A DNA stretch of 64,000 bases from Nocardia farcinica (GCF_001182745.1 NZ_LN868939.1:372001-436000), one strand, 5' to 3'; shown: positions 20,151-29,779, counted from the first letter of the stretch. Numbers and translations: made by a program. The notes: generated by a model from the letters alone, not told the origin.

Positions 20151-20897
20151 CTAGCTCGCCGCGGCGTCGGCGATGGACGTGGCCTCCCGCGCGCCGTCCT
20201 CGAGAGCGCCGCAGCACAGGATCACCCAGCCGCCGACCCCACTCGGATCCCCCGTGGCGAACGCGGCCGCGGCGTCCAGGTAGGCCTGTCGCCGGCGCAG
20301 CCAGAAGACCTCCGGCACACCGAGGCTGTGCGGGTCCAGGCCGCTGGCCACCGTCGCCAGCCGCGAGGCGGCGCGCGCGACGATGCCGTCACCGCTGCCG
20401 AACGGTCGCAGGGCGAGCAGTTCGCCGTGCACCACGGCGGCGATCACCGGCGCGGGCGCGTGGGTGGCCTGCAGGGTCTGTACGAGCAGATCGAGGCGTT
20501 GCGCGACGCCCGGATCGGTGCGCGGACGGCCCAGCGACTGCTCGTCCTCGACCAGGTCGGCGGCGGCGAGCAGGTGCAGCCGGGCCAGCGCCTGCAGCGG
20601 CGCGCGCTGCCACACGGCGGTCAAATTGCGGAGCGCGTCGCCGTCGAGTGCCTGGCCGACGCGCAGGGACCCGGCCAGGATCGGGTCGGCGACACGGCCG
20701 TCGGCGGGGATCTCGGTGCTGCCGCCCTCGATGGCCGCCGAGGACCGCGCCGCGCGCACCGCCGCCTCCGCGGCCGTCGTCGGCCAGCCGCGGAGATTCG
20801 CCCGGTGCCGGTGCACAGCCGCCAGCGCATCGCGGGCACGGTCGGCGGCGTCGCGCACACCGGGCAGGTCGACGAGGGGCTGCAACGGATCGCTCAC
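20151..20897 (-). CDS. Conserved hypothetical protein of the Rv3662c type (Fic-like)
   Basis: This 248-residue protein starts GTG 20897 (SDPLQPLVDLPGVRDAADRA). The region VVHGELLALRPFGSGDGIVA followed by RAASRLATVASGLDP resembles the Fic/DOC core (HxFxxGNG is replaced by RPFGSGDG). AARSSAAIEGG near residue 50 resembles the Fic inhibitory helix ([S/T]xxxE[G/N]). The catalytic His of the Fic motif is not obvious, so activity is doubtful. M. tuberculosis has an equivalent gene in this place after Ms1. The longer frame to 21047 overlaps the acs promoter and is rejected. Confidence 0.7.
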   Translation of the reverse strand: MSDPLQPLVDLPGVRDAADRARDALAAVHRHRANLRGWPTTAAEAAVRAARSSAAIEGGSTEIPADGRVADPILAGSLRVGQALDGDALRNLTAVWQRAPLQALARLHLLAAADLVEDEQSLGRPRTDPGVAQRLDLLVQTLQATHAPAPVIAAVVHGELLALRPFGSGDGIVARAASRLATVASGLDPHSLGVPEVFWLRRRQAYLDAAAAFATGDPSGVGGWVILCCGALEDGAREATSIADAAAS

Positions 20898-21033
20898 GGG
20901 GTACGAGGCTACTGGCGCGGCCCGTTCCGACGTGCCGACAGGTGACCGAATCAGTGGGAGGAGACGGGCGCGGCGTGGATCACAGTTGATTAATCTCGGG
21001 ATGAGCCCGTGCTGCCGCGAGGAAAGAGTAGTG

Positions 21034-22985
21034 ATGACCGAAACCACCGCTGATCACCGAGAGTCGTACCCGCCGTCGCCGGAGTTTGTTGCCGGGGCCA
21101 ATGCTGATGGGTCGTTGTATGAGCGGGCGCAGGCTGATCGGTTGGGGTTCTGGGCCGAGCAGGCCCGCCGCTTGTACTGGCACACCCCCTTCACCGAGGT
21201 GCTGGACTGGTCCCAGGCGCCGGTGGCGCGCTGGTTCGCCGACGGCCGACTCAACGTCGCCTACAACTGCCTGGACCGCCACGTCCTCGACGGCCACGGC
21301 GACCAACCGGCCATCCTGTGGGAAGGCGAACCCGGCGACACCCGCACCCTGACCTACGCCCAACTGCTCACCGAGGTCTGCAAAACCGCCAACTACCTCA
21401 CCCAACTGGGCCTGAACACCGGCGACCGCGTCGCGATCTACCTGCCGATGATCCCCGAAGCCATCATCGCCATGCTCGCCTGCGCCCGCCTGGGCCTGCC
21501 CCACTCGGTCGTCTTCGCCGGCTTCTCCCCCGCCGCCCTGCGCCAACGCGTCGACGACGCCGCCGCCCGCCTGATCATCACCAGCGACGGCCAATACCGC
21601 CGCGGCACCCCCACCCCCCTCAAAACCGCCGTCGACGAAGCCCTCACCGAACCCGGCCACACCGTCGAACACGTCCTGATCGTCAACCGCTGCAACCTCG
21701 ACATCCCCCTCACCCCCGGCCGCGACCTGTGGTGGCACGACACCATCGCCCACGCCCCACCCAACACACCGCCCAACCCCTACCCGCCGAACACCCCCTG
21801 TTCATCCTCTACACCTCCGGCACCACCGGAAAACCCAAAGGCATCCTGCACACCAGCGGCGGCTACCTCACCCAAGCCGCCTACACCCACCACTACGTCT
21901 TCGACCACAAACCCGGCCACGACATCTACTGGTGCACCGCCGACATCGGCTGGGTCACCGGCCACTCCTACATCGTCTACGGCCCCCTGGCCAACCGCGC
22001 CACCCAAATCCTCTACGAAGGCACCCCCAACACCCCCGACGAACACCGCCACTTCCACATCATCGAAAAATACGGCGTCACCATCTACTACACCGCCCCC
22101 ACCCTCATCCGCACCTTCATGAAATGGGGCCGCCACATCCCCGACGCCCACAACCTGACCAGCCTGCGCCTACTCGGCTCGGTCGGCGAACCCATCAACC
22201 CCGAAGCCTGGCGCTGGTACCGCCACGTCATCGGCCGCGACACCACCCCCATCGTCGACACCTGGTGGCAAACCGAAACCGGCGCCATCATGATCTCCCC
22301 CCTCCCCGGCATCACCCACACCAAACCCGGCGCCGCCATGACCCCCCTACCCGGCATCAGCGCCCAAGTCGTCGACGACGACGCCAACCCCGTCACCCCA
22401 GGCGAAACCGAAGCCAACGGCTACCTCGTCCTCGACCAACCCTGGCCCGCCATGCTCCGCGGCATCTGGGGCGACCCCGACCGCTACCGCGACACCTACT
22501 GGAACCGCTACCACACCCACGGCTGGTACTTCGCCGGCGACGGCGCCAAAATCGACACCGACGGCGCCCTCTGGGTCCTCGGCCGCGTCGACGACGTCAT
22601 GAACGTCTCCGGCCACCGCATCTCCACCGCCGAAGTCGAATCCGCCCTCGTCGCCCACCCCGCCGTCGCCGAAGCCGCCGTCGTCGGCGCCACCGACCCC
22701 ACCACCGGCCAAGGCATCGTCGCCTTCGTCATCACCAACACCACCACCAACCCCCACACCACCCCCGACCAACTCATCACCGACCTCAAAACCCAAGTCG
22801 CCCAAGAAATCAGCCCCATCGCCCGCCCCCGCGACATCCACATCGTCCCCGAACTCCCCAAAACCCGCAGCGGCAAAATCATGCGCCGACTCCTCCGCGA
22901 CATCGCCGAAGGCCGCCCCCTCGGCGACACCAGCACCCTCGTCGACCCCACCGTCTTCGAGGCCATCCGCGCCGAGAAGGCATAA
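21034..22985 (+). pseudogene. acs: Acetyl-CoA synthetase, with one frameshift
   Basis: This AMP-forming acetate:CoA ligase starts at ATG 21034 after GAGGAAAG. The N-terminal part reads to about [12 protein letters not shown] in one frame. The rest, with [16 protein letters not shown] (P-loop), [10 protein letters not shown] and the C-terminal catalytic Lys in [18 protein letters not shown], is in another. The break is at CCCC 21755-21758, where one more C gives [14 protein letters not shown] and a normal 650-residue enzyme. The signature motifs are intact, so a sequence error is likely. Codon use switches abruptly after about base 21190 to codons ending in C or A, with G avoided even for Lys, Gln, Glu and Leu, unlike all neighbours. 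Nothing shows whether the gene is expressed. Confidence 0.9.
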
Positions 22986-23002
22986 CCGCACCCTCGGGGA
23001 AC

Positions 23003-23031
23003 CACGGCCGGCGACGAGTTCGCCGGCCGTG
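23003..23031 (+). terminator. acs terminator
   Basis: CACGGCCGGCGA at 23003-23014 pairs perfectly with 23020-23031 around a five-base loop, followed by TTCGTT. It lies 18 bases after the acs stop. Confidence 0.8.
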
Positions 23032-23150
23032 TTCGTTAGACTTGCTACCGGTGTGCCGGGAAGCCTGGTCGGCGTGTGGTCGGCGGCTGCGTCCCCGCAG
23101 GGGGTGCGGCGGCGGCCGCGGATTCCTGTCCGACCGGCCGAGAGGTACCC

Positions 23151-24401
23151 GTGATCACCCGCGTTCGCTCCGAACTCACCCGCTACCTGCGCACCGAGAC
23201 CGTCGGTGGCGCCATCCTCCTGGTGGCGGCCGCCATCGCGTTGCTGTGGGTGAACTCGCCGTGGGGCGACAGCTATCTGCGGATGACCGAGACCGTGCTG
23301 GCGATCGAGCCGTTGCACCTGGAGCTGACGCTGGCGGACTGGACCAAGGACGGCCTGCTCGCGGTCTTCTTCTTCGTCGCCGGGCTGGAGCTCAAACGCG
23401 AACTCGTCGTCGGTGAGCTGGCCGATCCCAAGCGGGCCGCGTTGCCCATCATCGCCGCCGTCGGCGGTGTCGTGACCCCCGCGCTGATCGCCGCGGTGAT
23501 CGGCCACGGCGCACCCGGTATGGACAAGGGCTGGGCGATCCCGGTGGCCACCGACATCGCCTTCGCACTCGGTGTGCTGGCGCTGACCGGCTCCCGCATA
23601 CCCGCCACCGCCCGGGTGTTCCTGCTGAGCCTGGCCGTGGTGGACGATCTGCTCGCGATCATCCTCATCGCCGTGCTGTTCACCGTGGGGGTCTCGCTGC
23701 TGTGGTTGCTCGCGGCCGCGGCCTGCATGGCCGGCTGGTGGGTGGCCCAGCGCCGCCGCCTGCGCACCCCGCTGGTGTACGTGCCGCTGGCCCTGGTGAC
23801 CTGGTACGCGCTGCACGAGGCAGGCGTGCATCCGACCCTGGCGGGTGTCGCGCTCGGCCTGCTCACCCGGGTACGCCCCGACCCGGACGAGGAATGGGCG
23901 CCCGCGGCCCGGCTCGAGCACCTGATCCAGCCGGTGTCGGCAGGCATCTGCGTGCCGCTGTTCGCGCTGTTCGCCGCGGGTGTTCCGCTGAACGCGACGG
24001 TGTTCGGAGAACTGTTCACCGATCGGCTCGCCCTGGCCGTGATACTCGGCCTGCTGCTCGGCAAGACCATCGGCATCTTCGGGATCAGCTGGGTGGCAAT
24101 CCGATTCGGGCTCGCCACGCGTCCGTCCGGGCTCGGCTACCGTGACATGTTCGCCCTCTCGGTGCTCGGCGCCATCGGTTTCACCGTCAGCCTGCTCGTC
24201 GCGGAGCTGGCCTTGCCCGACGGCGACACCGTCGAATTGGCCAAGGCCGCAGTCCTGATCACCTCCTTGGCGGCCTCGCTGGCCGGTTCGGCGCTACTGT
24301 TGCGGCGTGGGCGTGTCCATCAGGCCAGACAAGACGCCCTCGAGCTACAACCGGACGAGGGCGACGCGAGCGACCCGTCGGAAGGCGGTAGCCTCCGTTA
24401 G
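23151..24401 (+). CDS. nhaA: Na+/H+ antiporter NhaA
   Basis: This 416-residue polytopic membrane protein exchanges sodium for protons and supports pH and salt homeostasis. Family marks are FFFVAGLELKRELVVGEL, the two adjacent aspartates in SLAVVDDLLAIILIA (ion-binding Asp pair), VATDIAFALGVLAL and SVLGAIGFTVSLLVAELAL. About eleven hydrophobic segments are visible. It ends in an acidic tail (QPDEGDASDPSEGG). GTG 23151 follows GAGAGGTAC. It occupies the place where mycobacteria have a protease gene (Rv3668c) between acs and the holin-like gene. Confidence 0.95.
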   Translation: MITRVRSELTRYLRTETVGGAILLVAAAIALLWVNSPWGDSYLRMTETVLAIEPLHLELTLADWTKDGLLAVFFFVAGLELKRELVVGELADPKRAALPIIAAVGGVVTPALIAAVIGHGAPGMDKGWAIPVATDIAFALGVLALTGSRIPATARVFLLSLAVVDDLLAIILIAVLFTVGVSLLWLLAAAACMAGWWVAQRRRLRTPLVYVPLALVTWYALHEAGVHPTLAGVALGLLTRVRPDPDEEWAPAARLEHLIQPVSAGICVPLFALFAAGVPLNATVFGELFTDRLALAVILGLLLGKTIGIFGISWVAIRFGLATRPSGLGYRDMFALSVLGAIGFTVSLLVAELALPDGDTVELAKAAVLITSLAASLAGSALLLRRGRVHQARQDALELQPDEGDASDPSEGGSLR

Positions 24402-24434
24402 CAAAGTGCCGGGACAGGGAGAAGGGTCGACCAA

Positions 24435-24941
24435 GTGAGTTTCACCCAGGGCGGTAACGGGAACGACGCGCGCAGCGGGAGCACGGTGAGCTCGATTCCG
24501 TTGACGGATGCCAATCCGCCCGGCTCCGCCAGCTTCGGCGCGCTGGTGCGCGACGCCGCCGAACAGATGTCGACCCTGGTGCGCGCCGAAGTCGAGCTCG
24601 CCAAGGCCGAGGTCACCGGTGAGATCAAGAAGGGCCTGCAGGGCAGCGTCTTCTTCATCCTCGCGTTGACCGTGCTGCTGTTCAGCACGTTCTTCTTTTT
24701 CTTCTTCCTCGGTGAGCTGCTGGACGTGTGGCTGGCGCGCTGGGCGGCCTTCCTCATCGTCTTCCTGCTCATGATCGCGGCGACGGCGGTGCTCGGCTTC
24801 CTCGGTTATCGCCGGGTGAAGAAGCTGCGCGCCCCGGAGAAGACCATCGATTCGCTCAAGCAGGCCCGCACGGTGCTGCCGAGCGGTTTCGGCCAGGCGG
24901 CGCACGAGGATCACCTCGTGCTGGAAAAGCGCACGAACTAG
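24435..24941 (+). CDS. Phage-holin-family (Actinobacterial holin-X) membrane protein
   Basis: This 168-residue protein has an N-terminal amphipathic helix (ASFGALVRDAAEQMSTLVRA then EVELAKAEV), the pattern of the holin superfamily III domain. Two membrane helices follow, VFFILALTVLLFSTFFFFFF and AFLIVFLLMIAATAVLGFLG, then a basic tail. These chromosomal proteins are not phage lysis proteins; their role in the envelope is unknown. The start GTG 24435 follows GAAGGG. It precedes the EphE-like gene by four bases and is probably co-transcribed, as with Rv3669-Rv3670. Confidence 0.85.
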   Translation: MSFTQGGNGNDARSGSTVSSIPLTDANPPGSASFGALVRDAAEQMSTLVRAEVELAKAEVTGEIKKGLQGSVFFILALTVLLFSTFFFFFFLGELLDVWLARWAAFLIVFLLMIAATAVLGFLGYRRVKKLRAPEKTIDSLKQARTVLPSGFGQAAHEDHLVLEKRTN

Positions 24942-24945
24942 CAGC

Positions 24946-25878
24946 GTGTCGCCGACCCCGCCCGATCCGTCCACCGTCCGCTACGACGGTCCGTGGACGC
25001 ATCGGGACGTTCACGCCAACGGCATCCGCTTCCATGTGGTCGAAGCGGCGCCGGAGCGCACGGACGCGCCGCTGGTGGTGCTGTTGCACGGGTTCGCCGA
25101 CTTCTGGTGGTCCTGGCGGCACCAGCTGACCGGCCTGGCCGACCTCGGCTATCGCGCCGTCGCGGTGGATCTGCGCGGCTACGGCGATTCCGACAAGCCG
25201 CCACGCGGCTACGACGGCTGGACGCTGGCCGGGGACGTCGCCGGGTTGATCCGGGCGCTCGGCCACACCGAGGCGGTGCTGGTCGGGCACGCCGAGGGCG
25301 GGCTGGTGTGCTGGGCGACGGCCGTGCTGCATCCCCGGCTGGTCCGGGCGATCGCGCTGGTGAGTTCACCGCACCCGGCCGCGCTCAAGGCCGCGGTGCT
25401 GACCGACGCCCGGCAGCGGCGGGCCTGGCTGCCCGCGTTCCTGCGCTGCCAGCTGCCGCGGCTACCCGAGCACCGGCTCACCACCGCCGACGGCTTCGAG
25501 GTGGAACGGATGCTGCGCCGACGGGTCGGCGCGCAGTGGGCGGGGACGAGCGAGTTCGTCGACACCGCCCGCCGCATGCGCACCGCGATCCGCATCCCCG
25601 GCGCGGCACACTGCGCGCTGGAGTACCAGCGCTGGGCCTTCCGCAGCCAGTGGCGGCCCGACGGTCGCCGTTTCATGGCGACGATGCGGGATCCGATCGA
25701 CATCCCGGTGCTGTCGCTGCGCGGCGAACACGACAACTACCTGCTGCGGCCCACCTTCCATCGCGGCCATCGGTGGGCGCCACACCGGCGGCTGGTCACC
25801 GTGCCCGAGGCGGGACATTTCGCCCACCAGGAGAACCCGGACGTGGTGACCACCGAACTTGCCAAGTTCCTGGCCTGA
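24946..25878 (+). CDS. Alpha/beta hydrolase, EphE-like epoxide-hydrolase family
   Basis: This 310-residue alpha/beta-hydrolase-fold protein matches epoxide hydrolases in layout. The oxyanion region is LLHGFADFWWSW, followed by AVDLRGYGDSDKPPRGYDGW, the acid in LRGEHDNYLL and the catalytic His in VPEAGHFAHQE. The nucleophile elbow, however, reads VGHAEGG. The residue that should be Asp (epoxide hydrolase) or Ser (esterase) is Ala. It may be an inactive homologue or use another mechanism. Mycobacterial Rv3670 (EphE) sits in the same place; I cannot confirm its motif here. It is convergent with marP. Confidence 0.85.
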   Translation: MSPTPPDPSTVRYDGPWTHRDVHANGIRFHVVEAAPERTDAPLVVLLHGFADFWWSWRHQLTGLADLGYRAVAVDLRGYGDSDKPPRGYDGWTLAGDVAGLIRALGHTEAVLVGHAEGGLVCWATAVLHPRLVRAIALVSSPHPAALKAAVLTDARQRRAWLPAFLRCQLPRLPEHRLTTADGFEVERMLRRRVGAQWAGTSEFVDTARRMRTAIRIPGAAHCALEYQRWAFRSQWRPDGRRFMATMRDPIDIPVLSLRGEHDNYLLRPTFHRGHRWAPHRRLVTVPEAGHFAHQENPDVVTTELAKFLA

Positions 25879-25881
25879 GCC

Positions 25882-27075
25882 TCAGCTCAGCACGCAGCCC
25901 CCGGTGTCGACCGGCAGCGTCGCCCCGGGCGCGGCCTCCAGCTCGGTGCGCACCTCCGACAGTGTCAGCACGTAGCCGGTGTCGTCGTCGGTGACGGCCG
26001 CGCCGAACACCACGCCGAGCACCTGGCCCTGGGTGTCGACCAGCGGACCGCCCGAGTTACCCGCGCGCACCAGGCCGCGCACCGTGTACACCTCGCGTTC
26101 GACGGTGCCGTTGCGGTAGATCGTCGGACCGGTCAGATCCAGCGTCTCGCGCACGCGCGCCGCGCTGGCGGTGTACGGGCCGCCGCCGGGGTAGCCGAGC
26201 ACGATCGCGCTGTCGCCCGAGCGCGCCGCCGCGGATGCCTGTGGGATCACCGGTGCGGTGAGGCCGGGCACCGCGAGGACCGCGATGTCCTTGGACGGAT
26301 CGAACAGCACCACGCTCGCCTCCAGCGGGCCGCGCGCGGTGTCCACCGAGACGCTGGTCGTGCCCGCCACCACGTGCGCGTTGGTCATCACCCGTTCCGG
26401 CGCGATGACGAAGCCGGAGCCCTCCAGCGCGCGCTGGCAGCTGGGCGCCACACCGCGGATGCGCAGCACGCTCTGCTGCAACGAGGCGGCGACGGGACTG
26501 GCCAGCACGCTCGGGTCCGGCGGCTCGACGGCCGCGATCGGCGCCCGGCCGAACGGCCCGATCACATCCGGCAGCCCGGAGGTGTTCAGCAGCCGGGAGA
26601 ACTCGTTGGGTACCTTGCGCAGCCAGTTCGGGGCGACCTCGTTGACATCGGCCAGCACGCGGGAGCCGTTGATCGCCGAGGCGATGGCCGGCTGTGAGGA
26701 GGTGGCCAACGGCAGCGCCAGCAGCCAGGCGATGACCAGCACCGCCACCGCTTGCAGCGCCGCGCCCACGATGCTGTCGACGCTGCGGGTGAACGGATGC
26801 CGCATGCCGCTGCGGGCCGCGCGCCCCAGCACCATGCCCGCGACCTCACCGACGATCACCAGCACCACGATCAGCAACACCCCGGTGAGCACCCGGGTAC
26901 GTCCCTCGTCGACGTGGACGAGGATGTGCGGCGCGATGAGGATGCCCGCGACGGCGCCGAGCACCACGCCGAGGAAGGCCAGCGCCGAGGCGACCGCGCC
27001 CTGCCGCCAGCCGGAGGCGGCGGCGGCCAGCGCCAGCACCACCACGACGACGTCGAGCCAAACCGACGAACTCAT
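25882..27075 (-). CDS. marP: Membrane serine protease MarP (acid resistance)
   Basis: This 397-residue protein has four N-terminal membrane helices (CvpA/colicin-V-like region, about residues 5-130: WLDVVVVVLALAAAASGW, ILIAPHILVHVDEG and onward). They are followed by a periplasmic trypsin-like domain with the full triad: His in MTNAHVV, Asp in DPSKDIAVL and Ser in RAGNSGGPLV. Cysteines in APSCQRAL and TGGCVLS could form the disulfide known in MarP. In M. tuberculosis MarP (Rv3671c) keeps internal pH in acid by processing the hydrolase RipA. The start overlaps the Nudix stop as ATGA. Confidence 0.93.
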   Translation of the reverse strand: MSSSVWLDVVVVVLALAAAASGWRQGAVASALAFLGVVLGAVAGILIAPHILVHVDEGRTRVLTGVLLIVVLVIVGEVAGMVLGRAARSGMRHPFTRSVDSIVGAALQAVAVLVIAWLLALPLATSSQPAIASAINGSRVLADVNEVAPNWLRKVPNEFSRLLNTSGLPDVIGPFGRAPIAAVEPPDPSVLASPVAASLQQSVLRIRGVAPSCQRALEGSGFVIAPERVMTNAHVVAGTTSVSVDTARGPLEASVVLFDPSKDIAVLAVPGLTAPVIPQASAAARSGDSAIVLGYPGGGPYTASAARVRETLDLTGPTIYRNGTVEREVYTVRGLVRAGNSGGPLVDTQGQVLGVVFGAAVTDDDTGYVLTLSEVRTELEAAPGATLPVDTGGCVLS

Positions 27076-27791
27076 AGTGACATCCCCACCGCAGCCAGTG
27101 CTTCCTCCAGGTCACGCACGTCGGTGCGATCCCACTCGATCTCCCAGCCCGCGCCGCTGATCAGCCCGGCGAGAATGCCGCCGGTCAGGCCCCAGACGAG
27201 CATGCCGTCGACCTGGAAGGCCGGGCTCTGGTAGCCGAAGGAGCTGCGGACCAGGAACCGGTTGGCGGGGTCGAGCAGTTCGGCCATCGGCACCCGCACC
27301 ACGCGCTCGGTCTCGGCCGGGTCGACCACCCGCACCTCGCTGGGCTCGCGCCAGTACGCCACGACCGGCGTGACGTCGAAGCGCGACGGCGGCACGAACA
27401 GCTTCGGAAGCGTGGCCACCGGCTGCACACCGGCGCGCAGCAGGCCGGTTTCCTCGGTCGCCTCCCGCAGCGCCGTGTCGACGGGATCGCGGTCCCCGGG
27501 ATCGGTCGCGCCACCGGGGAAGGCGACCTGCCCGCGGTGCTGGCGCATGGTGGCCGCGCGCTGGGTGAGCAGCACGTCGGCGTCGGCGGGCAAACCGCCC
27601 GGCGCGCCCGGGTCGGGCTCAGGTGAGCCGCCGAACAGCACGAGCACGGCGGCCTGGCGCGGTTCGGCGGTGAGCGTCATCAGCCTGCGTACCGCACGGG
27701 CCTTGGACAGCGAGTCGACGGGGTCGAGGGCACCGGGCTCGACGGCACGGCGCAGCCACGCGGGCGTGTCGGCCGGGATCTCCAGGGTCAT
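27072..27791 (-). CDS. Nudix hydrolase, CoA pyrophosphatase type
   Basis: This is a 239-residue protein. LLTQRAATMRQHRGQVAFPG matches the LLTxRSxxMRxHxGxVxFPG signature of CoA-diphosphatases and runs into a Nudix box GGATDPGDRDPVDTALREAT followed by EETGL. In the box the first Glu is Asp and there is one extra residue before RE, so substrate preference is uncertain. It probably cleaves CoA or a related nucleotide diphosphate. It couples to marP downstream by a four-base overlap. Confidence 0.88.
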   Translation of the reverse strand: MTLEIPADTPAWLRRAVEPGALDPVDSLSKARAVRRLMTLTAEPRQAAVLVLFGGSPEPDPGAPGGLPADADVLLTQRAATMRQHRGQVAFPGGATDPGDRDPVDTALREATEETGLLRAGVQPVATLPKLFVPPSRFDVTPVVAYWREPSEVRVVDPAETERVVRVPMAELLDPANRFLVRSSFGYQSPAFQVDGMLVWGLTGGILAGLISGAGWEIEWDRTDVRDLEEALAAVGMSL

Positions 27792-27799
27792 GTCACCGC

Positions 27800-27965
27800 T
27801 CCCGGCCTGCGCAAACGCACGGGTGCGACGCCACCGCCGCGGTGTCGTCTCGCCGCCGGATCGTCGGCCCCGCTGAACGCGCGCACCATCACCTCCACAA
27901 CCGTTCTGTCCGCCCGCAACAGACGCTGCGAGATGTCTTGTCGTCTCGACCTTCTCACGAACCGG
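27800..27965 (-). pseudogene. Decayed second copy of the TlpA-like C terminus
   Basis: Between the TlpA-like and Nudix genes the minus strand reads LLRADRTVVEVMVRAFSGAD followed by DPAARR. It resembles [20 protein letters not shown] then DIAATV, the end of the TlpA-like protein just upstream. The reading frame is broken and the rest of the domain is absent, so it looks like a partial tandem duplication in decay. Confidence 0.4.
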
Positions 27966-27977
27966 TCTCCGCCGCGT

Positions 27978-28607
27978 TCACATCGGCACCCCGAGCGCCC
28001 GCTGCACGGTCGCGGCGATGTCGTCGACGCCGGTGAACGTGCGCACCACGACCTCGGCGACGGAGCCGTCCGGCCGCACCAGCACCGAGATCGGCAGCAC
28101 CGCGGGCGCACCGACCGCGGCGCGGACGCGGGCGTCGGGGTCGAGCACGCCGGGCAGGTGCACGTCCAGGCCGGTCAGCCGGGACAGCGCCTTGGCCTCC
28201 TCGGGATCGCTGTGCACAGTGAGCACGGTGACCCGGTCGCCCACCCGGCTCGCGTACTCGCGCAGATGCGGCAGTTCCTCCGCGCACGGACCGCACCAGT
28301 AGGCCCAGAGGTTGAGCAGGGCGGGTTTGCCCGCGAGCGCGGCCGCCAGGTCGACCGGCGCGCCATCGGCCAGGCAGGTCGGTGTCAGCCCCGCCAGCGG
28401 CCCCGCACCCACCGCGCCCGGCGCGGGGCCGGGACACGGCGCGAGCGCGGCATCGGCACGCAGCTGCGCGGAGACGGCACCGCCGGTCGGTGCGCCGCTG
28501 CCCGCCGCGGGTTCGCCGGCGTCGCGCGGCCACAGCGCGACCGCGAGCGCGACCACGGTGATCAGCCCGGCCAACGCCAGCCGAACCCAGACCGGCACCC
28601 GACTCAC
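27978..28607 (-). CDS. Exported thioredoxin-like protein, TlpA/ResA family
   Basis: This 209-residue protein has one N-terminal membrane anchor ([20 protein letters not shown]) and an extracytoplasmic thioredoxin fold with active site [30 protein letters not shown] provides the cis-Pro region. Two further cysteines ([17 protein letters not shown]) precede the domain. It should be a membrane-tethered thiol reductase for exported or cytochrome proteins, as in Rv3673c. GTG 28607 overlaps the nth stop (GTGA), which decides the start and implies coupling. Confidence 0.9.
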   Translation of the reverse strand: MSRVPVWVRLALAGLITVVALAVALWPRDAGEPAAGSGAPTGGAVSAQLRADAALAPCPGPAPGAVGAGPLAGLTPTCLADGAPVDLAAALAGKPALLNLWAYWCGPCAEELPHLREYASRVGDRVTVLTVHSDPEEAKALSRLTGLDVHLPGVLDPDARVRAAVGAPAVLPISVLVRPDGSVAEVVVRTFTGVDDIAATVQRALGVPM

Positions 28608-29506
28608 AGGCCGACCATCCCCAGCAGGTGCTCGCGCTCGGGCCCCTTGACCAGCTTCGCGGCCGCCTCCGGCTCGACCGGGCCGAGCCCGAACGAGGGG
28701 CAGTCCTTGGCCAGCACGCACGCACCGCACGCGGGTTTGCGGGAGTGGCAGACCCGGCGACCGTGGAAGATCACCCGGTGCGAGAGCATCGTCCAGTCCT
28801 TGCGCTCGATGAGCTCACCGACGGCGTGCTCGACCTTGACCGGGTCCTCCTCGGTGGTCCAGCCCCAGCGGCGCACCAGGCGGCCGAAATGGGTGTCGAC
28901 GGTGATGCCGGGCACGTCGAAGGCATTGCCGAGGATCACGTTGGCGGTTTTGCGCCCGATTCCCGGCAATTGCACCAATTCTTCGAGGGTGTGAGGTACT
29001 TCACCGTCGTACTTCTCCACCAGTGCCTGGCCGAGCCCGATGAGCGAGCTCGTCTTGTTTCGATAGAAACCGGTCGGCCTGATGTATTCCTCGAGTTCGG
29101 TTCGATTCGCCTCGGCGTAGGCACGCGCGTCGGGATATCGGGCGAACAGCGCCGGTGTGGTCATGTTCACGCGCTCGTCGGTGCATTGCGCGGAAAGGAT
29201 TGTGGCCACCGCCAATTCGAGCGGCGTGGTGAAGTCCAGCTCACAGTGCGCATCCGGGAACGCGCGGGCCAGCGTGCGATTCATCCGACGGGCCCTGCGC
29301 ACCAGCCCGAGCTTCGTTTCCGCTTGTCGGGACCGGGTTTTCCGCTTCGGCTCCGCGGATTCGGCAGCGCCGGCCGACGGTGCGGCCGACCCCGCACCGG
29401 CACTGGACGACCCGCTCTCGACGGCGGACGACGGGGACACACGCACCCGTTCACCATACGGAATCGGGGTGACAGCTCGCCCGGCCAGCCGGACCGCGTG
29501 TTCCAT
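28604..29506 (-). CDS. nth: Endonuclease III
   Basis: This 300-residue base-excision-repair glycosylase/AP lyase removes oxidised pyrimidines. The helix-hairpin-helix is [17 protein letters not shown], including the catalytic Lys. The catalytic Asp is in [10 protein letters not shown]. The 4Fe-4S loop [17 protein letters not shown] has the C-x6-C-x2-C-x5-C spacing. The first 70 residues are a low-complexity Ser/Ala/Glu and basic extension absent from E. coli Nth. ATG 29506 follows GAAGG; shorter starts are possible. It is first in an operon with the TlpA-like gene. Confidence 0.95.
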   Translation of the reverse strand: MEHAVRLAGRAVTPIPYGERVRVSPSSAVESGSSSAGAGSAAPSAGAAESAEPKRKTRSRQAETKLGLVRRARRMNRTLARAFPDAHCELDFTTPLELAVATILSAQCTDERVNMTTPALFARYPDARAYAEANRTELEEYIRPTGFYRNKTSSLIGLGQALVEKYDGEVPHTLEELVQLPGIGRKTANVILGNAFDVPGITVDTHFGRLVRRWGWTTEEDPVKVEHAVGELIERKDWTMLSHRVIFHGRRVCHSRKPACGACVLAKDCPSFGLGPVEPEAAAKLVKGPEREHLLGMVGL

Positions 29507-29536
29507 CCGAGACCTTCACCGTGTTTACTCCTCGAT

Positions 29537-29779
29537 ATGCAAGGACTCGCTGTTGTGCTCTTCCCAGTGGTGTTGATGATCTTCGCCCTGGGTATGGAGC
29601 GGCTCGAGAATCGGCTCCGCAAACTTCTCGAACCGGACCCCGAGGTTCAGCACTACCTCGACAAGGCCAGCAACGCCGAGGTGAACGAGCTCACCGAACT
29701 CGGCCTACCGGCGGCCGCCGCCAAGATGCGCAAGCGCCGCGCGCGCGGCGGCGAACTCGACGTCGCCCGCGCCAGCTGA
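29537..29779 (+). CDS. Small conserved membrane protein (Rv3675 type)
   Basis: This is an 80-residue protein with one N-terminal hydrophobic helix (LAVVLFPVVLMIFALGMERL) followed by a charged, helical cytoplasmic part (LLEPDPEVQHYLDKASNAEV) and a basic tail. It sits between nth (divergent) and crp, where mycobacteria have an equivalent small gene. Function is unknown. Confidence 0.75.
   Translation: MQGLAVVLFPVVLMIFALGMERLENRLRKLLEPDPEVQHYLDKASNAEVNELTELGLPAAAAKMRKRRARGGELDVARAS

Noticed and set aside
22347..23921. 524-codon frame antisense to acs and nhaA
   Set aside because: Gly/Val/Asp-rich mirror of the C-rich acs strand; spans two real genes.
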